Source: Paenibacillus aurantius
GTDB taxonomy: Bacteria; Bacillota; Bacilli; Paenibacillales; NBRC-103111
Reading direction: 5' to 3'
Length of the DNA stretch: 64,000 nucleotides
NCBI RefSeq assembly: GCF_032268605.1
Contig: NZ_CP130318.1
Location: forward strand, 3,568,001-3,632,000
Positions within the stretch are counted from its first letter, which is position 1, and each line of letters starts with the position of its first letter. Below, in pieces: positions 34,919 to 43,310 of this stretch. The notes under the pieces were generated by a model. It had not been told where the DNA came from. It saw only the letters and a program-made list of their open reading frames with translations, and did no database searches. Made by a program: the position numbers and the translations under genes.

Positions 34919-37699
34919 TTACTGAAGCTTCTGCTTTAGCTCGTAGAGCAGGTTCATCGCCTGCAAAGGAGTCATGTTAATCAAATCCGCCTGGCGGATC
35001 CGTTCGGCGAGGAGGTCGGCTTTGGAATCGGCCTTCTTCGGGACGGGTGCCGGCTCCTCGGCAAACAGGCTGAGCTGCACGAATCCTCCGCCGCGCCTGC
35101 CTGGCTCGGCTCCTTCCCCGTTCTTGTCCGCCTCTGCGGAAGGGCCGGCGGGATAAGCTTGTCCGGCGGCCGCTTCCCTGACAACGCGTGCGTCTCCGGA
35201 AGCGAGTCTCTCTTCTCCGGAGGCGATCCTTCCCTCCGATTCATGCGGCTTACGCGCGGGAGCCGGTGTTTCCGCCCCTGCCGCCGCTTCCCGCTCGGCG
35301 GAGGCCGCCGCCCGCTCCTCAAAGGCATTCAGCAGGTCGTACGACCGCTGGATGATGCTCTCGGGCAGACCGGCGATCTCCGCGCAGTAGATGCCGTAGC
35401 TCGTATCCGCCGCCCCGCGGATCAGCTTGCGCAGGAAAGTGACCTGCTGGCCGCTTTCCTTGACGGCCATGCAGTAATTTTGCAGGTAGGGCAGGCTTTC
35501 CTCCAGATGAGCCAGCTCATGGAAGTGGGTGGAAACGAGCGTTTTGCATCCAATCTCATGGTGAAGAAACTCGATGACGGCCTGGGCGATGGCCATGCCT
35601 TCGCCCGTCGAGGTCCCCCGGCCCAGCTCGTCGATGATCACCAGACTTCGCTCGGTCGCTTTCTCGGTCATGACCTGGATGTCCATCATCTCCACCATGA
35701 AGGTGCTTTGTCCGCCAATCAGGTCGTCAGCCGCCCCGATCCGGGTGAAGATCCGGTCGGTCAGAGGAACCTCGGCCCGCTCCGCCGGGACGAAGCACCC
35801 GATCTGCGCCATGATGCAGACGATGGCCACCTGGCGCATGTAGGTGCTTTTGCCGGCCATGTTGGGACCGGTTATAAGCAGGATGCGGGCTTCGTCGCGG
35901 GTCAGGCTGGTGCTGTTGGCAATGAAGGCACCCTCCTTCATAACCGCCTCCACGACCGGATGCCGGGCCTCCTCCAGCTGGAGATCGTATCCTTCGCCAA
36001 GCACCGGCCGAACGAACCGGTTGGCGGCGCTGACCGTGGCAAGCGACTGGTACACATCGGCCGTTCCGATGATTTCTGCGAGCTTTTGCAGCCGTCCGAT
36101 TTGACCGGCGATCTTCTCCCTAAGCTCCGAGAACAGCTCGTATTCGATATCGACCATCTTCTCCTGGGCTTCCAGAATGAGCGCTTCCTTTTCCTTCAGC
36201 TCCGGAGTAATAAACCGTTCGGCATTGGCGAGCGTCTGCTTGCGCTCATACAGCCCCTCCGGCAGCTTGCCGAGGTGAGTGCGGGTGACTTCGATATAAT
36301 AGCCGAATACTTTGTTAAATCCGACTTTGAGCGAACCAATGCCCGTTCTCTCCCGCTCCCGCCGCTCCAGCTCCGCGATCCACTGTTTCCCTCCGCGGTC
36401 TGCTTCTTTCAGCTTGTCCAGGTGTTCATGGTACCCGTCCTTGATTAAGCCTCCGTCCCTTACGGAGACGGGGGGCTCCTCCACGATAGCGGCCTCAATC
36501 CATTCCCGCACATCCTGGCAGGCGTCCATGCCTTCCACCAGCTTTCCGAGCGTTGCGGAGCCGGAGTCCACGCACGCCTCCCGGAAGGAAGGAATCTGCT
36601 CGAGCGATTTTCTCAGGGCCACCAAATCACGGCCGTTCGCGTTTCCGTACGAGATCCGCGCCACCAGCCGTTCCAGATCATAGACGTCCTTGAGGGCCGT
36701 CCGCAGCTCTTCCCGTACGATAAGCTGGTGATAGAGACGATCCACCGCTTCGAGACGCTCTTCGATGTGAGACCGGTTCATGAGCGGCTTTTCCACCCAC
36801 CGCCTCAGCATCCGGCCTCCCATGGAGGTAACCGTGGAGTCGAGCAGCCACAGAAGAGACCCTTTCTTCGAGCGGTCCCTTACCGTCTCGACCAGCTCCA
36901 GGTTGCGCCGGGTAAAAGGATCCATGGTCATAAACTGACGGGTTTCATAGGTGCGGATGCGGGTGATATGGACGAGCGTTCTTTTCTGGGTGTCCTTCAG
37001 GTAGGCCATCAGGAAAGAAACGGCTGCAAAGGACGCCCCGTCCAAACCGCCGGTCTCTCCGTCTCTAAAGTGCTCCTCCAGAAAGGGATCGTCACGCTTG
37101 TCCCATCTCGTCATGACTACCGGCTTCATAGCCGGAGGAAGAATCGGGCGGATGGCATCCAGAAGCCGGGCGGGGCCAAGAAGCTCGGAAGGGCTGTAAG
37201 CGATGATTTCGTCCAAAAGCCCTTCCGTCGCGGAGGGCAGAGAAGTGACGTACAGCTCGCCTGTCGTCATGTCGCAGGCGGCAAACCCATATCCGCTGTC
37301 TTCCTCGGATACGGCCACAATGTAATTATTGGCGGCTTCCTTCAGCAGCTTTCCTTCCATCAGCGTTCCGGGGGTCACGATTCGGACGATTTCCCGCCGG
37401 ACGACTCCTTTGGCTTCCGCCGGGTCCTCCACCTGCTCGCATATGGCCACCTTGTAGCCCTTCTCGATCAACCGGATTATGTAAGCCTCAGCGGAATGAT
37501 AGGGAACGCCGCACATGGGGATTTTCTCTTCCGCTCCGCCGACTCGCCCCGTCAGCGTCAGCTCGAGCTCTCGGGAGGCGAGCACGGCGTCTTCGAAAAA
37601 CATTTCATAGAAATCACCAAGCCGGAAAAACAAAAAAGCGTCCGGGACCTCGGCCTTTACGGACAAATATTGCTGCATCATCGGTGTGTATTGCGTCAT
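34919..37699 (-). CDS. mutS: DNA mismatch repair protein MutS
   Basis: 926 residues. The mismatch-binding domain has FFRLGDFYEMF with the Phe-X-Glu motif. Core, clamp and ABC-type ATPase domains follow, with Walker A TGPNMAGKST, Walker B VIIDELGRGTS and a C-terminal low-complexity segment rich in Ala, Glu and Arg. I chose ATG 37699 (MTQYTPMMQQYL), which matches the family start; the frame is open for 79 further codons upstream without family similarity. The ribosome binding site is only GGGGG. Confidence 0.96.
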   Translation of the reverse strand: MTQYTPMMQQYLSVKAEVPDAFLFFRLGDFYEMFFEDAVLASRELELTLTGRVGGAEEKIPMCGVPYHSAEAYIIRLIEKGYKVAICEQVEDPAEAKGVVRREIVRIVTPGTLMEGKLLKEAANNYIVAVSEEDSGYGFAACDMTTGELYVTSLPSATEGLLDEIIAYSPSELLGPARLLDAIRPILPPAMKPVVMTRWDKRDDPFLEEHFRDGETGGLDGASFAAVSFLMAYLKDTQKRTLVHITRIRTYETRQFMTMDPFTRRNLELVETVRDRSKKGSLLWLLDSTVTSMGGRMLRRWVEKPLMNRSHIEERLEAVDRLYHQLIVREELRTALKDVYDLERLVARISYGNANGRDLVALRKSLEQIPSFREACVDSGSATLGKLVEGMDACQDVREWIEAAIVEEPPVSVRDGGLIKDGYHEHLDKLKEADRGGKQWIAELERRERERTGIGSLKVGFNKVFGYYIEVTRTHLGKLPEGLYERKQTLANAERFITPELKEKEALILEAQEKMVDIEYELFSELREKIAGQIGRLQKLAEIIGTADVYQSLATVSAANRFVRPVLGEGYDLQLEEARHPVVEAVMKEGAFIANSTSLTRDEARILLITGPNMAGKSTYMRQVAIVCIMAQIGCFVPAERAEVPLTDRIFTRIGAADDLIGGQSTFMVEMMDIQVMTEKATERSLVIIDELGRGTSTGEGMAIAQAVIEFLHHEIGCKTLVSTHFHELAHLEESLPYLQNYCMAVKESGQQVTFLRKLIRGAADTSYGIYCAEIAGLPESIIQRSYDLLNAFEERAAASAEREAAAGAETPAPARKPHESEGRIASGEERLASGDARVVREAAAGQAYPAGPSAEADKNGEGAEPGRRGGGFVQLSLFAEEPAPVPKKADSKADLLAERIRQADLINMTPLQAMNLLYELKQKLQ

Positions 37700-37761
37700 A
37701 GGAACCCCCAGAAACGAAATAGCTGAGGTCTGCCGGCAGCCGGCAGACTCTATTGCTTCTA

Positions 37762-39204
37762 TTATACCATAATCTCCGGGAGAGGCGTTTTGGCCGGGCC
37801 GAAGGGGGGGATTTTCCAGGCGGGGCGAAAATCCTCCGCGACCGCCCTTCCGGTTTCCTCCAGAATCTCTCTCTTCAGCCGATTCAGCTCCGTTCCGTAT
37901 TCTCCATAGGCAGGCATCGTCTCCAGCTCCTCCCATAGCTTTCTTGCGACGGGCAGCAGCCTCGTGCTGTCTCCGGCATAATAAAGCTTGCGGATATCCG
38001 GATGGTCGAGCGGTTCCTGCATAAGGCTGTCGCTGCTCAGCGCGATGAGCCGAGCCAGAGCCAGCACTCCGGCCGCCCGTTCCGGGTGGTCGAGCCAGCT
38101 GGGGAGGGCTCGGTATTCGAATCCTCCATGGCGTTTGCGGCGAAAGTCACCCAGGCTTCCGTAGCGGGGCCGCCTCCGGCGCGACTGCTCATCTTCGAGC
38201 AGAACCAGGGGAAGGGCCAAATAGGTATCCAACGTCCTTAAAAGACGGGAAGTGAGGGGAATGCCGCTGAAATGTATGTGACCCCCTAACGGAAATCCCG
38301 GGACGGGCATGCCCCCGGTAAGCCATTCCAGCTCGGGATCGGTGATCTGACTGGAGGCCCGAAGCATGGCCTCTTTAAGATTCTCGACAAGTACCCGCGG
38401 GGACGGACTAGGCTCCGGCCGCAGTTCGGCCAGCGGCAAAATCACGCGTTGGCCTCTTAAGATAATCCCGTCACAGCCAGCCTCCCCCATCCGTTCCATA
38501 TAGCGGGAGGCGGAGACGATTCTGCCCCCGGGACGGCGGAGCAGAAACTCCGGATCCGCTCCAAGCAGTAGCGGTTCCGGGCGTGATTCCCCGGCTTCTC
38601 TCTCCTTCCGCAGCCGTTCAATCGCCGCGGCAAACAAAGAGGAAAGCCGCGGTCCCGGGATGGGGGACGGATCGACCTCTTCGACCAGCGTTTCTCCCTT
38701 CAGGGTGGTGGCGATCTTGACGATTCCGTAATCGAGACCAAGCGCATAGACCGCCCGGACGGCCTGCCGCGCCGCGCGCTTGGCGTGAAAGGGCGCACCG
38801 GATAGAGCTATCTCCCGAAACCGGCCGGACTGTTCGTCGTGGGGACGAAAAGCAGGGCCATCGTGATGGGGAAGCTTCTTCTCAAACAAACCGATTGCCC
38901 GTGTGTCGAAAACCGGCACCACGTATTGATAGTGAAAGGGCTCCTCCTTCCCTCTCTTCCTATCCACGGTGCGGATTCCTTCCTGTGTCAGCAGAGCGGC
39001 GACGGTCCTCGCCTGCTCCGCCCGAAGCACCGGCCGGATTCTTCCGATGATCTTCGTTTCCGGAGGCTCGGGCGCCGTCTTTCCCCATCGGATGACAATG
39101 GTACCGCTTCCGGCCTCCGGTGGCCGGGTTCCCTGCTTGACGGTAAGCCGGTCAAGCAAACTCGCCAACCCGGGCTCTCCTCCATGCAGAAAGAATATGC
39201 TCAT
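37762..39204 (-). CDS. Amidoligase-like protein (phiEco32 COOH-NH2 ligase type 2) between cotE and mutS
   Basis: 480 residues. The C-terminal half has amidoligase-type motifs: LLLGADPEFLLR, ELRPEPSPSP and GGHIHFSG, with a later Arg/Glu-rich GGFEYRALPSW. The N-terminal half (about 1-210), ending in DYGIVKIATTLKGETLVEEVDP, resembles a degenerate ATP-grasp part. Such enzymes join carboxyl and amine groups; no substrate is known for this group. The start is ATG 39204 with GGAGG 9 nt upstream. It lies 141 nt after the spore coat gene cotE and 62 nt before mutS, so a coat-related role is an inference from position. Confidence 0.7.
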   Translation of the reverse strand: MSIFFLHGGEPGLASLLDRLTVKQGTRPPEAGSGTIVIRWGKTAPEPPETKIIGRIRPVLRAEQARTVAALLTQEGIRTVDRKRGKEEPFHYQYVVPVFDTRAIGLFEKKLPHHDGPAFRPHDEQSGRFREIALSGAPFHAKRAARQAVRAVYALGLDYGIVKIATTLKGETLVEEVDPSPIPGPRLSSLFAAAIERLRKEREAGESRPEPLLLGADPEFLLRRPGGRIVSASRYMERMGEAGCDGIILRGQRVILPLAELRPEPSPSPRVLVENLKEAMLRASSQITDPELEWLTGGMPVPGFPLGGHIHFSGIPLTSRLLRTLDTYLALPLVLLEDEQSRRRRPRYGSLGDFRRKRHGGFEYRALPSWLDHPERAAGVLALARLIALSSDSLMQEPLDHPDIRKLYYAGDSTRLLPVARKLWEELETMPAYGEYGTELNRLKREILEETGRAVAEDFRPAWKIPPFGPAKTPLPEIMV

Positions 39205-39345
39205 TTCCATCCCCCTCCACGTCGGCGCCCCCTGGGTCCATCGCCGAGGAGGGAAGCCGCAATACATCCGCATAGCGAAAAAGAGGGCATCTGCCCTTAA
39301 GCAAAAGCCCTTTCTTCCGCATACCTTATGGTATAATCCTTGCTC

Positions 39346-39912
39346 TTAGGAAAGCTCATCCTCCAGGAGATCGAGGTCCAAATCCTCGAAGTCTCCGTCG
39401 CCGCTGTCAAAATCAAGGCTTTTGTCTTCCAGGTCATCCAAGCCTTTCGGATTCACGACCACGGTTACCTTGGTCTCCGCGACCAGCTCCACCTGGAATT
39501 CGCGTTCGACCCGGAGAACGACTCCGTCGCCGCGGGAGGATACGCTTGCTTCCACACAGTTTGGCTCCTGGGTGGAAACCGCCGACACTTCCGCGGTGGA
39601 CGACTTATGTCTTTTGTCTAGATAAGTGAGCGGAACGACGTCCACGTACGAAATGGTTTCCTTCGCGACATCTGTTTTGGTGTTCTTGTCGTAGGAATAC
39701 CAGATGTTGACGTCATAAGTACCGATGACCTCGACCCCTTCCGATGATCTAACCGCTTCATACTGGTTATTGATAATCCATGCACCCAGGATGCTGGTTG
39801 GAGCGTTCGGCGGAGTGACGGTATGGCTCACCTGACTGAATTTACGTCCTTTGCCGCATACAGCCTTCGTTAATATTTCGCGATATTGCAAATCTTTATC
39901 TGCGATAGACAT
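39346..39912 (-). CDS. cotE: Outer spore coat morphogenetic protein CotE
   Basis: 188 residues. The conserved N-terminal region (YREILTKAVCGKGRKFSQ, ILGAWIINNQYEA) and beta-rich middle match CotE. The C-terminus is very acidic, with many Asp and Glu, as in CotE homologues. CotE recruits outer coat proteins around the forespore from the mother cell. GGAGGAGG precedes the ATG, and a sigma-E-like promoter lies about 35 nt further up. cotE-mutS-mutL order is as in B. subtilis, with the amidoligase gene inserted. Confidence 0.93.
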   Translation of the reverse strand: MSIADKDLQYREILTKAVCGKGRKFSQVSHTVTPPNAPTSILGAWIINNQYEAVRSSEGVEVIGTYDVNIWYSYDKNTKTDVAKETISYVDVVPLTYLDKRHKSSTAEVSAVSTQEPNCVEASVSSRGDGVVLRVEREFQVELVAETKVTVVVNPKGLDDLEDKSLDFDSGDGDFEDLDLDLLEDELS

Positions 39913-39945
39913 GTTTCAACCTCCTCCATACAATCATTCTTTTAA

Positions 39946-39973
39946 ATTGTATGCAGGACATGGGCGAATGTTG
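39946..39973 (-). promoter_or_regulatory. Sigma-E-like promoter of cotE
   Basis: On the minus strand the -10 box is GCATACAAT, a full match to the mother-cell sigma-E consensus. A partial -35 CAACATT lies 13 bp upstream. In B. subtilis cotE is sigma-E dependent. Confidence 0.7.
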
Positions 39974-40041
39974 ATACCACGACAGAAAGCGGGGACAAAT
40001 ATTTTTTGCTCCGCGTCTGAGGTGCGCGGCCTGAAGTTGCC

Positions 40042-41031
40042 TTACGCCCGGCGTCCCTTGCCGGCATCCGGCTGTTCGGCCTCTTCTCTTCTCGGTTTCT
40101 TTCGGGCCTTGGCGACGGATAGATAGGTTCTAAGTTCGAGACAAAGCTGCAGCAAAGCCGACCGCACCTCGAATTCAGGCCGGGTTTCGGGCAGCGGCAT
40201 CCGCTGAAAGTCGCGCTCCAGCTCATCCAGCTTACGCTCCACATTGCCCGCGTAGTACTCGCTTCGGACATCCCCGCTCAGCTCCTCGAAGAGGGCGGCA
40301 ATGGACTGTCCGTGCGGAAGGCTCTCGTGGACTTGGGAAACCAGCCCCAGCATCCGCTGGATGGATTCGAGCTGAAGGCTGCGCATGGCAAAATAACGGG
40401 GCCATTCCTCCTGCTGCTGAAACAGGCTGTTCTCGGAAGCCGTTCTAGCATGGGACAAGCCATCTCGGATGGAGTCCCCGGCCCTTATAATCTCTTGTCC
40501 GTTCCAGATCTGATCCGGGTCGCGAAGATGACGGGCCAGGTGTTCGAAGATCGAGGAGAACGCGGCCTCCGTCCCTTCCTTGGCCTCTTCGAGATTCCGG
40601 TACGCCTTCGGCATGTACAACAGATTGATGACGGTTGCCGTGCCGAGTCCCACCGTGAGCAGAAGAACTTCGTTCCACAGCAGGGGAAGGGTCACCTGCC
40701 TGGCGGTAAACAGATGTATCATGATAACGGTGCTGGTTACAATTCCATCCTGCAGCTTAAGCTTGGAGAGCACCGGATAAGTAACCACAATAAACACTGC
40801 AATTACCCACACCTGGAAACCGAACACGGCAAAAAGCGCCGATCCTAGCAGCAGGCCCAGTATGGAGGCCAGAAGACGGGCGGTGACGCTCTCGAGCCCT
40901 TTCTTCTTGGTGACGTCCACTCCGAGAACGGCCAACAGCCCTGCCGAAAGCGCAGAGCTTAGTTGTAGATATTGGGCCAAGTAGATGGCGAGCAAGGCGG
41001 CTAATGCGGTTTTGATAACGCGAATTCCCAT
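40042..41031 (-). CDS. FUSC/aromatic acid exporter family membrane protein
   Basis: 329 residues. Four to five membrane helices in the first 150 residues (YqjA-type ArAE_1 domain) are followed by a soluble helical domain (about 160-310) and a basic tail. Homologues are annotated as putative efflux proteins for aromatic acids or related compounds; the substrate is unknown. I chose ATG 41031 (MGIRVIKTALAALL), with AGAGG upstream. It lies 83 nt after the stand-alone receiver gene and may share its transcript. Confidence 0.8.
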   Translation of the reverse strand: MGIRVIKTALAALLAIYLAQYLQLSSALSAGLLAVLGVDVTKKKGLESVTARLLASILGLLLGSALFAVFGFQVWVIAVFIVVTYPVLSKLKLQDGIVTSTVIMIHLFTARQVTLPLLWNEVLLLTVGLGTATVINLLYMPKAYRNLEEAKEGTEAAFSSIFEHLARHLRDPDQIWNGQEIIRAGDSIRDGLSHARTASENSLFQQQEEWPRYFAMRSLQLESIQRMLGLVSQVHESLPHGQSIAALFEELSGDVRSEYYAGNVERKLDELERDFQRMPLPETRPEFEVRSALLQLCLELRTYLSVAKARKKPRREEAEQPDAGKGRRA

Positions 41032-41114
41032 TCGACCCGTTTCCTCTCCCGTCCGTTCACCGTCTGCGACGGCGTCGGTTTTGGGCTTATTGTAGCATAA
41101 GAAAGGACGGGTTA

Positions 41115-41483
41115 TCACTTGACGGGCGAGCGGCGGACCATTTTATCGATGAGGGAAATGAATGCTTTAATGTCGATCGGCTTAGTCACATATTCGGCGA
41201 AGCCCGCGGCCAGCCCTTTCTCGATATCATCCGCCATGGCGAACGAGCTTAGGGCGATCACCGGAATCTCTGCCGTTTCCCGGTGATTACGCAAGGCCTC
41301 AAGCGCCTCGTACCCGTTCATGCCGGGAAGATGAATGTCCATGAGAATAAGGGCCGGCTGCTCAGAAAGGGCCAGTTCAAGCCCCGCTTCCGCATTCTCA
41401 GCGCAAATCAGTTCCATATCCGGCAATGTCCGAAACAAATGAATCATTAGGTCCATGTTCAAACGGTTATCTTCGATACACAA
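41115..41483 (-). CDS. Stand-alone response regulator receiver domain, unusual start
   Basis: A single CheY/DivK-like receiver: CIEDN acidic pocket, phospho-acceptor Asp in LILMDIHLPG, Ser/Thr of ALSS and Lys of TKPID. There is no output domain, so it must signal through protein contacts. The only in-frame standard start is TTG 41483, which removes the first strand residues and has no ribosome binding site. Six codons upstream an ACG (41501) sits 5 nt after GGAGG; with it the protein would begin TNKYRVLCIEDN, the expected receiver start. An in-frame TAG lies just above. The true start may be a mutated or non-standard ACG. Confidence 0.8.
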   Translation of the reverse strand: MCIEDNRLNMDLMIHLFRTLPDMELICAENAEAGLELALSEQPALILMDIHLPGMNGYEALEALRNHRETAEIPVIALSSFAMADDIEKGLAAGFAEYVTKPIDIKAFISLIDKMVRRSPVK

Positions 41484-41524
41484 TACACGGTACTTGTTCG
41501 TTTCTTCCTCCCCCTAAGAACAGG

Positions 41525-41559
41525 AAAAGCCGAAGAAGGAGCATAGCTCCCTCTTCGGC
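41525..41559 (-). terminator. Intrinsic terminator after the DUF2294 gene
   Basis: The stem GCCGAAGAAGGAG with its near-complement and a CATAG loop is followed by TTTT on the minus strand. Confidence 0.8.
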
Positions 41560-41606
41560 TCACGTCCGGCTCATGTCACCATGTCCGGTTCATTCCCGCC
41601 TGTATT

Positions 41607-42302
41607 TTAATCCTGGAATGTATATACAATCGCACTGGTATCCAAGGAAAAGTCCCAGTCTACATAAATATCGGATACCGTCTTGCCAAACAGCTCGCCT
41701 ACCGCGGTTTCTTCAGCAAGATGACGTTTCTCCAGCTTCCTCTTGGTTATCTTCAAATCCTCTTCAAAACCTAGGGAAATGAGCTCTTTCTCGATTTTGA
41801 TCAGGATTCCCCGCCGCATTACGATAAGCGTTCTGGGATTCATCCAGTAAGAGTTTGTCATTTCGGGCCACTTCTGCACTTCTGCGCTTACCCGGTTAAT
41901 TTGTTCGTGGAGTTCCTTCTTTCCCTTGTAATCAGGGAACTGCGTAACCCAATCCGAGCCTTTGGCTACCCCTACGATCACCCCGGAGGAATTATAAATT
42001 CCCCAATCGTAATATAGCTCTTCTACTTCAAGGCCTAAAGTTTCGCGGATGGAATCGCTCAGTTCCGGCAGCAGGGATTTCATGAGCAGTTCCCGGGTAT
42101 AACGGAAAGCTTTCTCTTCCTGCTTGCTGAGAAGAAATTTCTCGACGGGTCCGAGAAAATTACGGATATGCAGGGTGACAAAGCAAGAGTCCGAAGATAC
42201 GTAGACGGACTCCGGTCCTTTGCCGAAACGGTCCCGAAGCTGTTTGCCTAAATAACTTGCCAATTGATTCCTCTGTTCGTTCCCAACCGACAAATGATCC
42301 AA
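41607..42302 (-). CDS. Protein with two DUF2294 domains
   Basis: 231 residues made of two related units: about 12-115 with GKGPESVYV and FLGPVEKFLL, and about 120-231 ending WDFSLDTSAIVYTF. The first fits the DUF2294 pattern; the second looks like a diverged copy. No function is established. The start is uncertain: TTG 42302 or the TTG three codons later, both near AAAGG. A good sigma-A promoter lies upstream. Confidence 0.7.
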   Translation of the reverse strand: MDHLSVGNEQRNQLASYLGKQLRDRFGKGPESVYVSSDSCFVTLHIRNFLGPVEKFLLSKQEEKAFRYTRELLMKSLLPELSDSIRETLGLEVEELYYDWGIYNSSGVIVGVAKGSDWVTQFPDYKGKKELHEQINRVSAEVQKWPEMTNSYWMNPRTLIVMRRGILIKIEKELISLGFEEDLKITKRKLEKRHLAEETAVGELFGKTVSDIYVDWDFSLDTSAIVYTFQD

Positions 42303-42367
42303 CCGCCTTTACATGACAATGCTGAGGTTTGTTTAGCCGCCGGCTTTCCTGTCCGGCTGCCCCCTCT

Positions 42368-42396
42368 ATCATATAATATCTCCGCTTATATGACAA
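42368..42396 (-). promoter_or_regulatory. Sigma-A promoter of the DUF2294 gene
   Basis: TTGTCA and TATGAT are separated by 17 bp on the minus strand, 66 nt upstream of the start codon. Confidence 0.7.
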
Positions 42397-42517
42397 ATGC
42401 TTGTTACATTATTTGGAAGTAATCCATTTTCTTTTTAGTGTTTCACCGAACTTCCTTGTGGTTAATAAGTATTGATTTTGTGTTAAGAAGCAGGTTTGAC
42501 CGGCAAGAAGGGAGAGC

Positions 42518-42934
42518 TTGAAATCCATCATGCAAGAGAGCTTAGGTACCGTTGCCGCTGAGAAGAAGGTTTTGCGTATTCTTATAGGGGAAGAGCATGA
42601 AATCAACCAGCAGGTTCTTTCCAAGATCGTCCAGTCCCTGGGCTGCATTTCGGAAATCGCCTTTTCGGCAGCCGAACTAGTGGAGACTTGCTCGAAGGAG
42701 CCTTTCGATTATGTCCTTTTGGACCTCGAGCTGTTGAGCAGGAACAGCCTGACCGTTGCCGAGATCGTGCAAGCGGCTCGTCTCGGGAATCCGTCTGTTT
42801 CCCTAGTTGTTCTGACATCCGACCCTGGTTATGCCGATAAACAAAAATGCTTGTCGGCCGGAGCCGTGGATTATGTAGAGAAACCGCTGAGAAGAGAACG
42901 AATTCAGAAAATTCTCGTAAACGGGGACTTGTGA
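42518..42934 (+). CDS. Stand-alone response regulator receiver protein
   Basis: 138 residues, one receiver domain with acidic residues in IGEEHE, acceptor Asp in VLLDLEL, Thr in VVLTSD and Lys in VEKPL. No output domain is present. The TTG start at 42518 has GGGAG close upstream; the first ATG, four codons on, has no ribosome binding site. No partner kinase is adjacent. It is divergent from the DUF2294 gene. Confidence 0.8.
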   Translation: MKSIMQESLGTVAAEKKVLRILIGEEHEINQQVLSKIVQSLGCISEIAFSAAELVETCSKEPFDYVLLDLELLSRNSLTVAEIVQAARLGNPSVSLVVLTSDPGYADKQKCLSAGAVDYVEKPLRRERIQKILVNGDL

Positions 42935-43032
42935 AGCCGGATTGCCTTTAGAGAGAAAAAGCATAAGCATAGGGTGTTCCGTCCTGCGGCACACTAACTC
43001 CCGGTACGATAACCGTCCGAGGAGGATAGAAC

Positions 43033-43203
43033 ATGACGAACACCTACAACAATAGCAAGCATGACGGGGACGGGGAAACCCACCGTCCTCCAACGGTTGA
43101 CCGGGGAGAGCTCCGGAACGGCCGGTTGAGTCAGATCAAAAATTATAACGCGGACGAGGACAGCCAGCCGAACGAATTCTATTCTGAATTAGACGAAGAA
43201 TAG
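43033..43203 (+). CDS. 56-residue hydrophilic protein, unknown
   Basis: The short frame starts MTNTYNNSKHDGDG and ends FYSELDEE. GAGGAGG lies 7 nt before the ATG, ideal spacing. It is very polar and acidic with no membrane segment. The good ribosome binding site and normal codon use support a real gene. I do not recognise it. Confidence 0.6.
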   Translation: MTNTYNNSKHDGDGETHRPPTVDRGELRNGRLSQIKNYNADEDSQPNEFYSELDEE

Positions 43204-43222
43204 CAGCGCTGTCATGACGGCT

Positions 43223-43259
43223 CGAAGCCCCCTGCCTTCCATTGAGGCGGGGGGCTTCG
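43223..43259. terminator. Hairpin between the small ORF and the ABC permease
   Basis: The stem CGAAGCCCCC(T)GCCT with its complement is strong, but neither strand shows a clear T run. It lies between convergent genes and probably serves as a terminator. Confidence 0.5.
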
Positions 43260-43310
43260 CGTTGTAAAGGAGGTGAGGGGAAAGGAAGCTGGACGACGGC
43301 GGCTCTACGC

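Noticed and set aside
43223-43259. Hairpin as a certain terminator
   Set aside because: Strong stem but no T run on either strand; kept only as a probable one.
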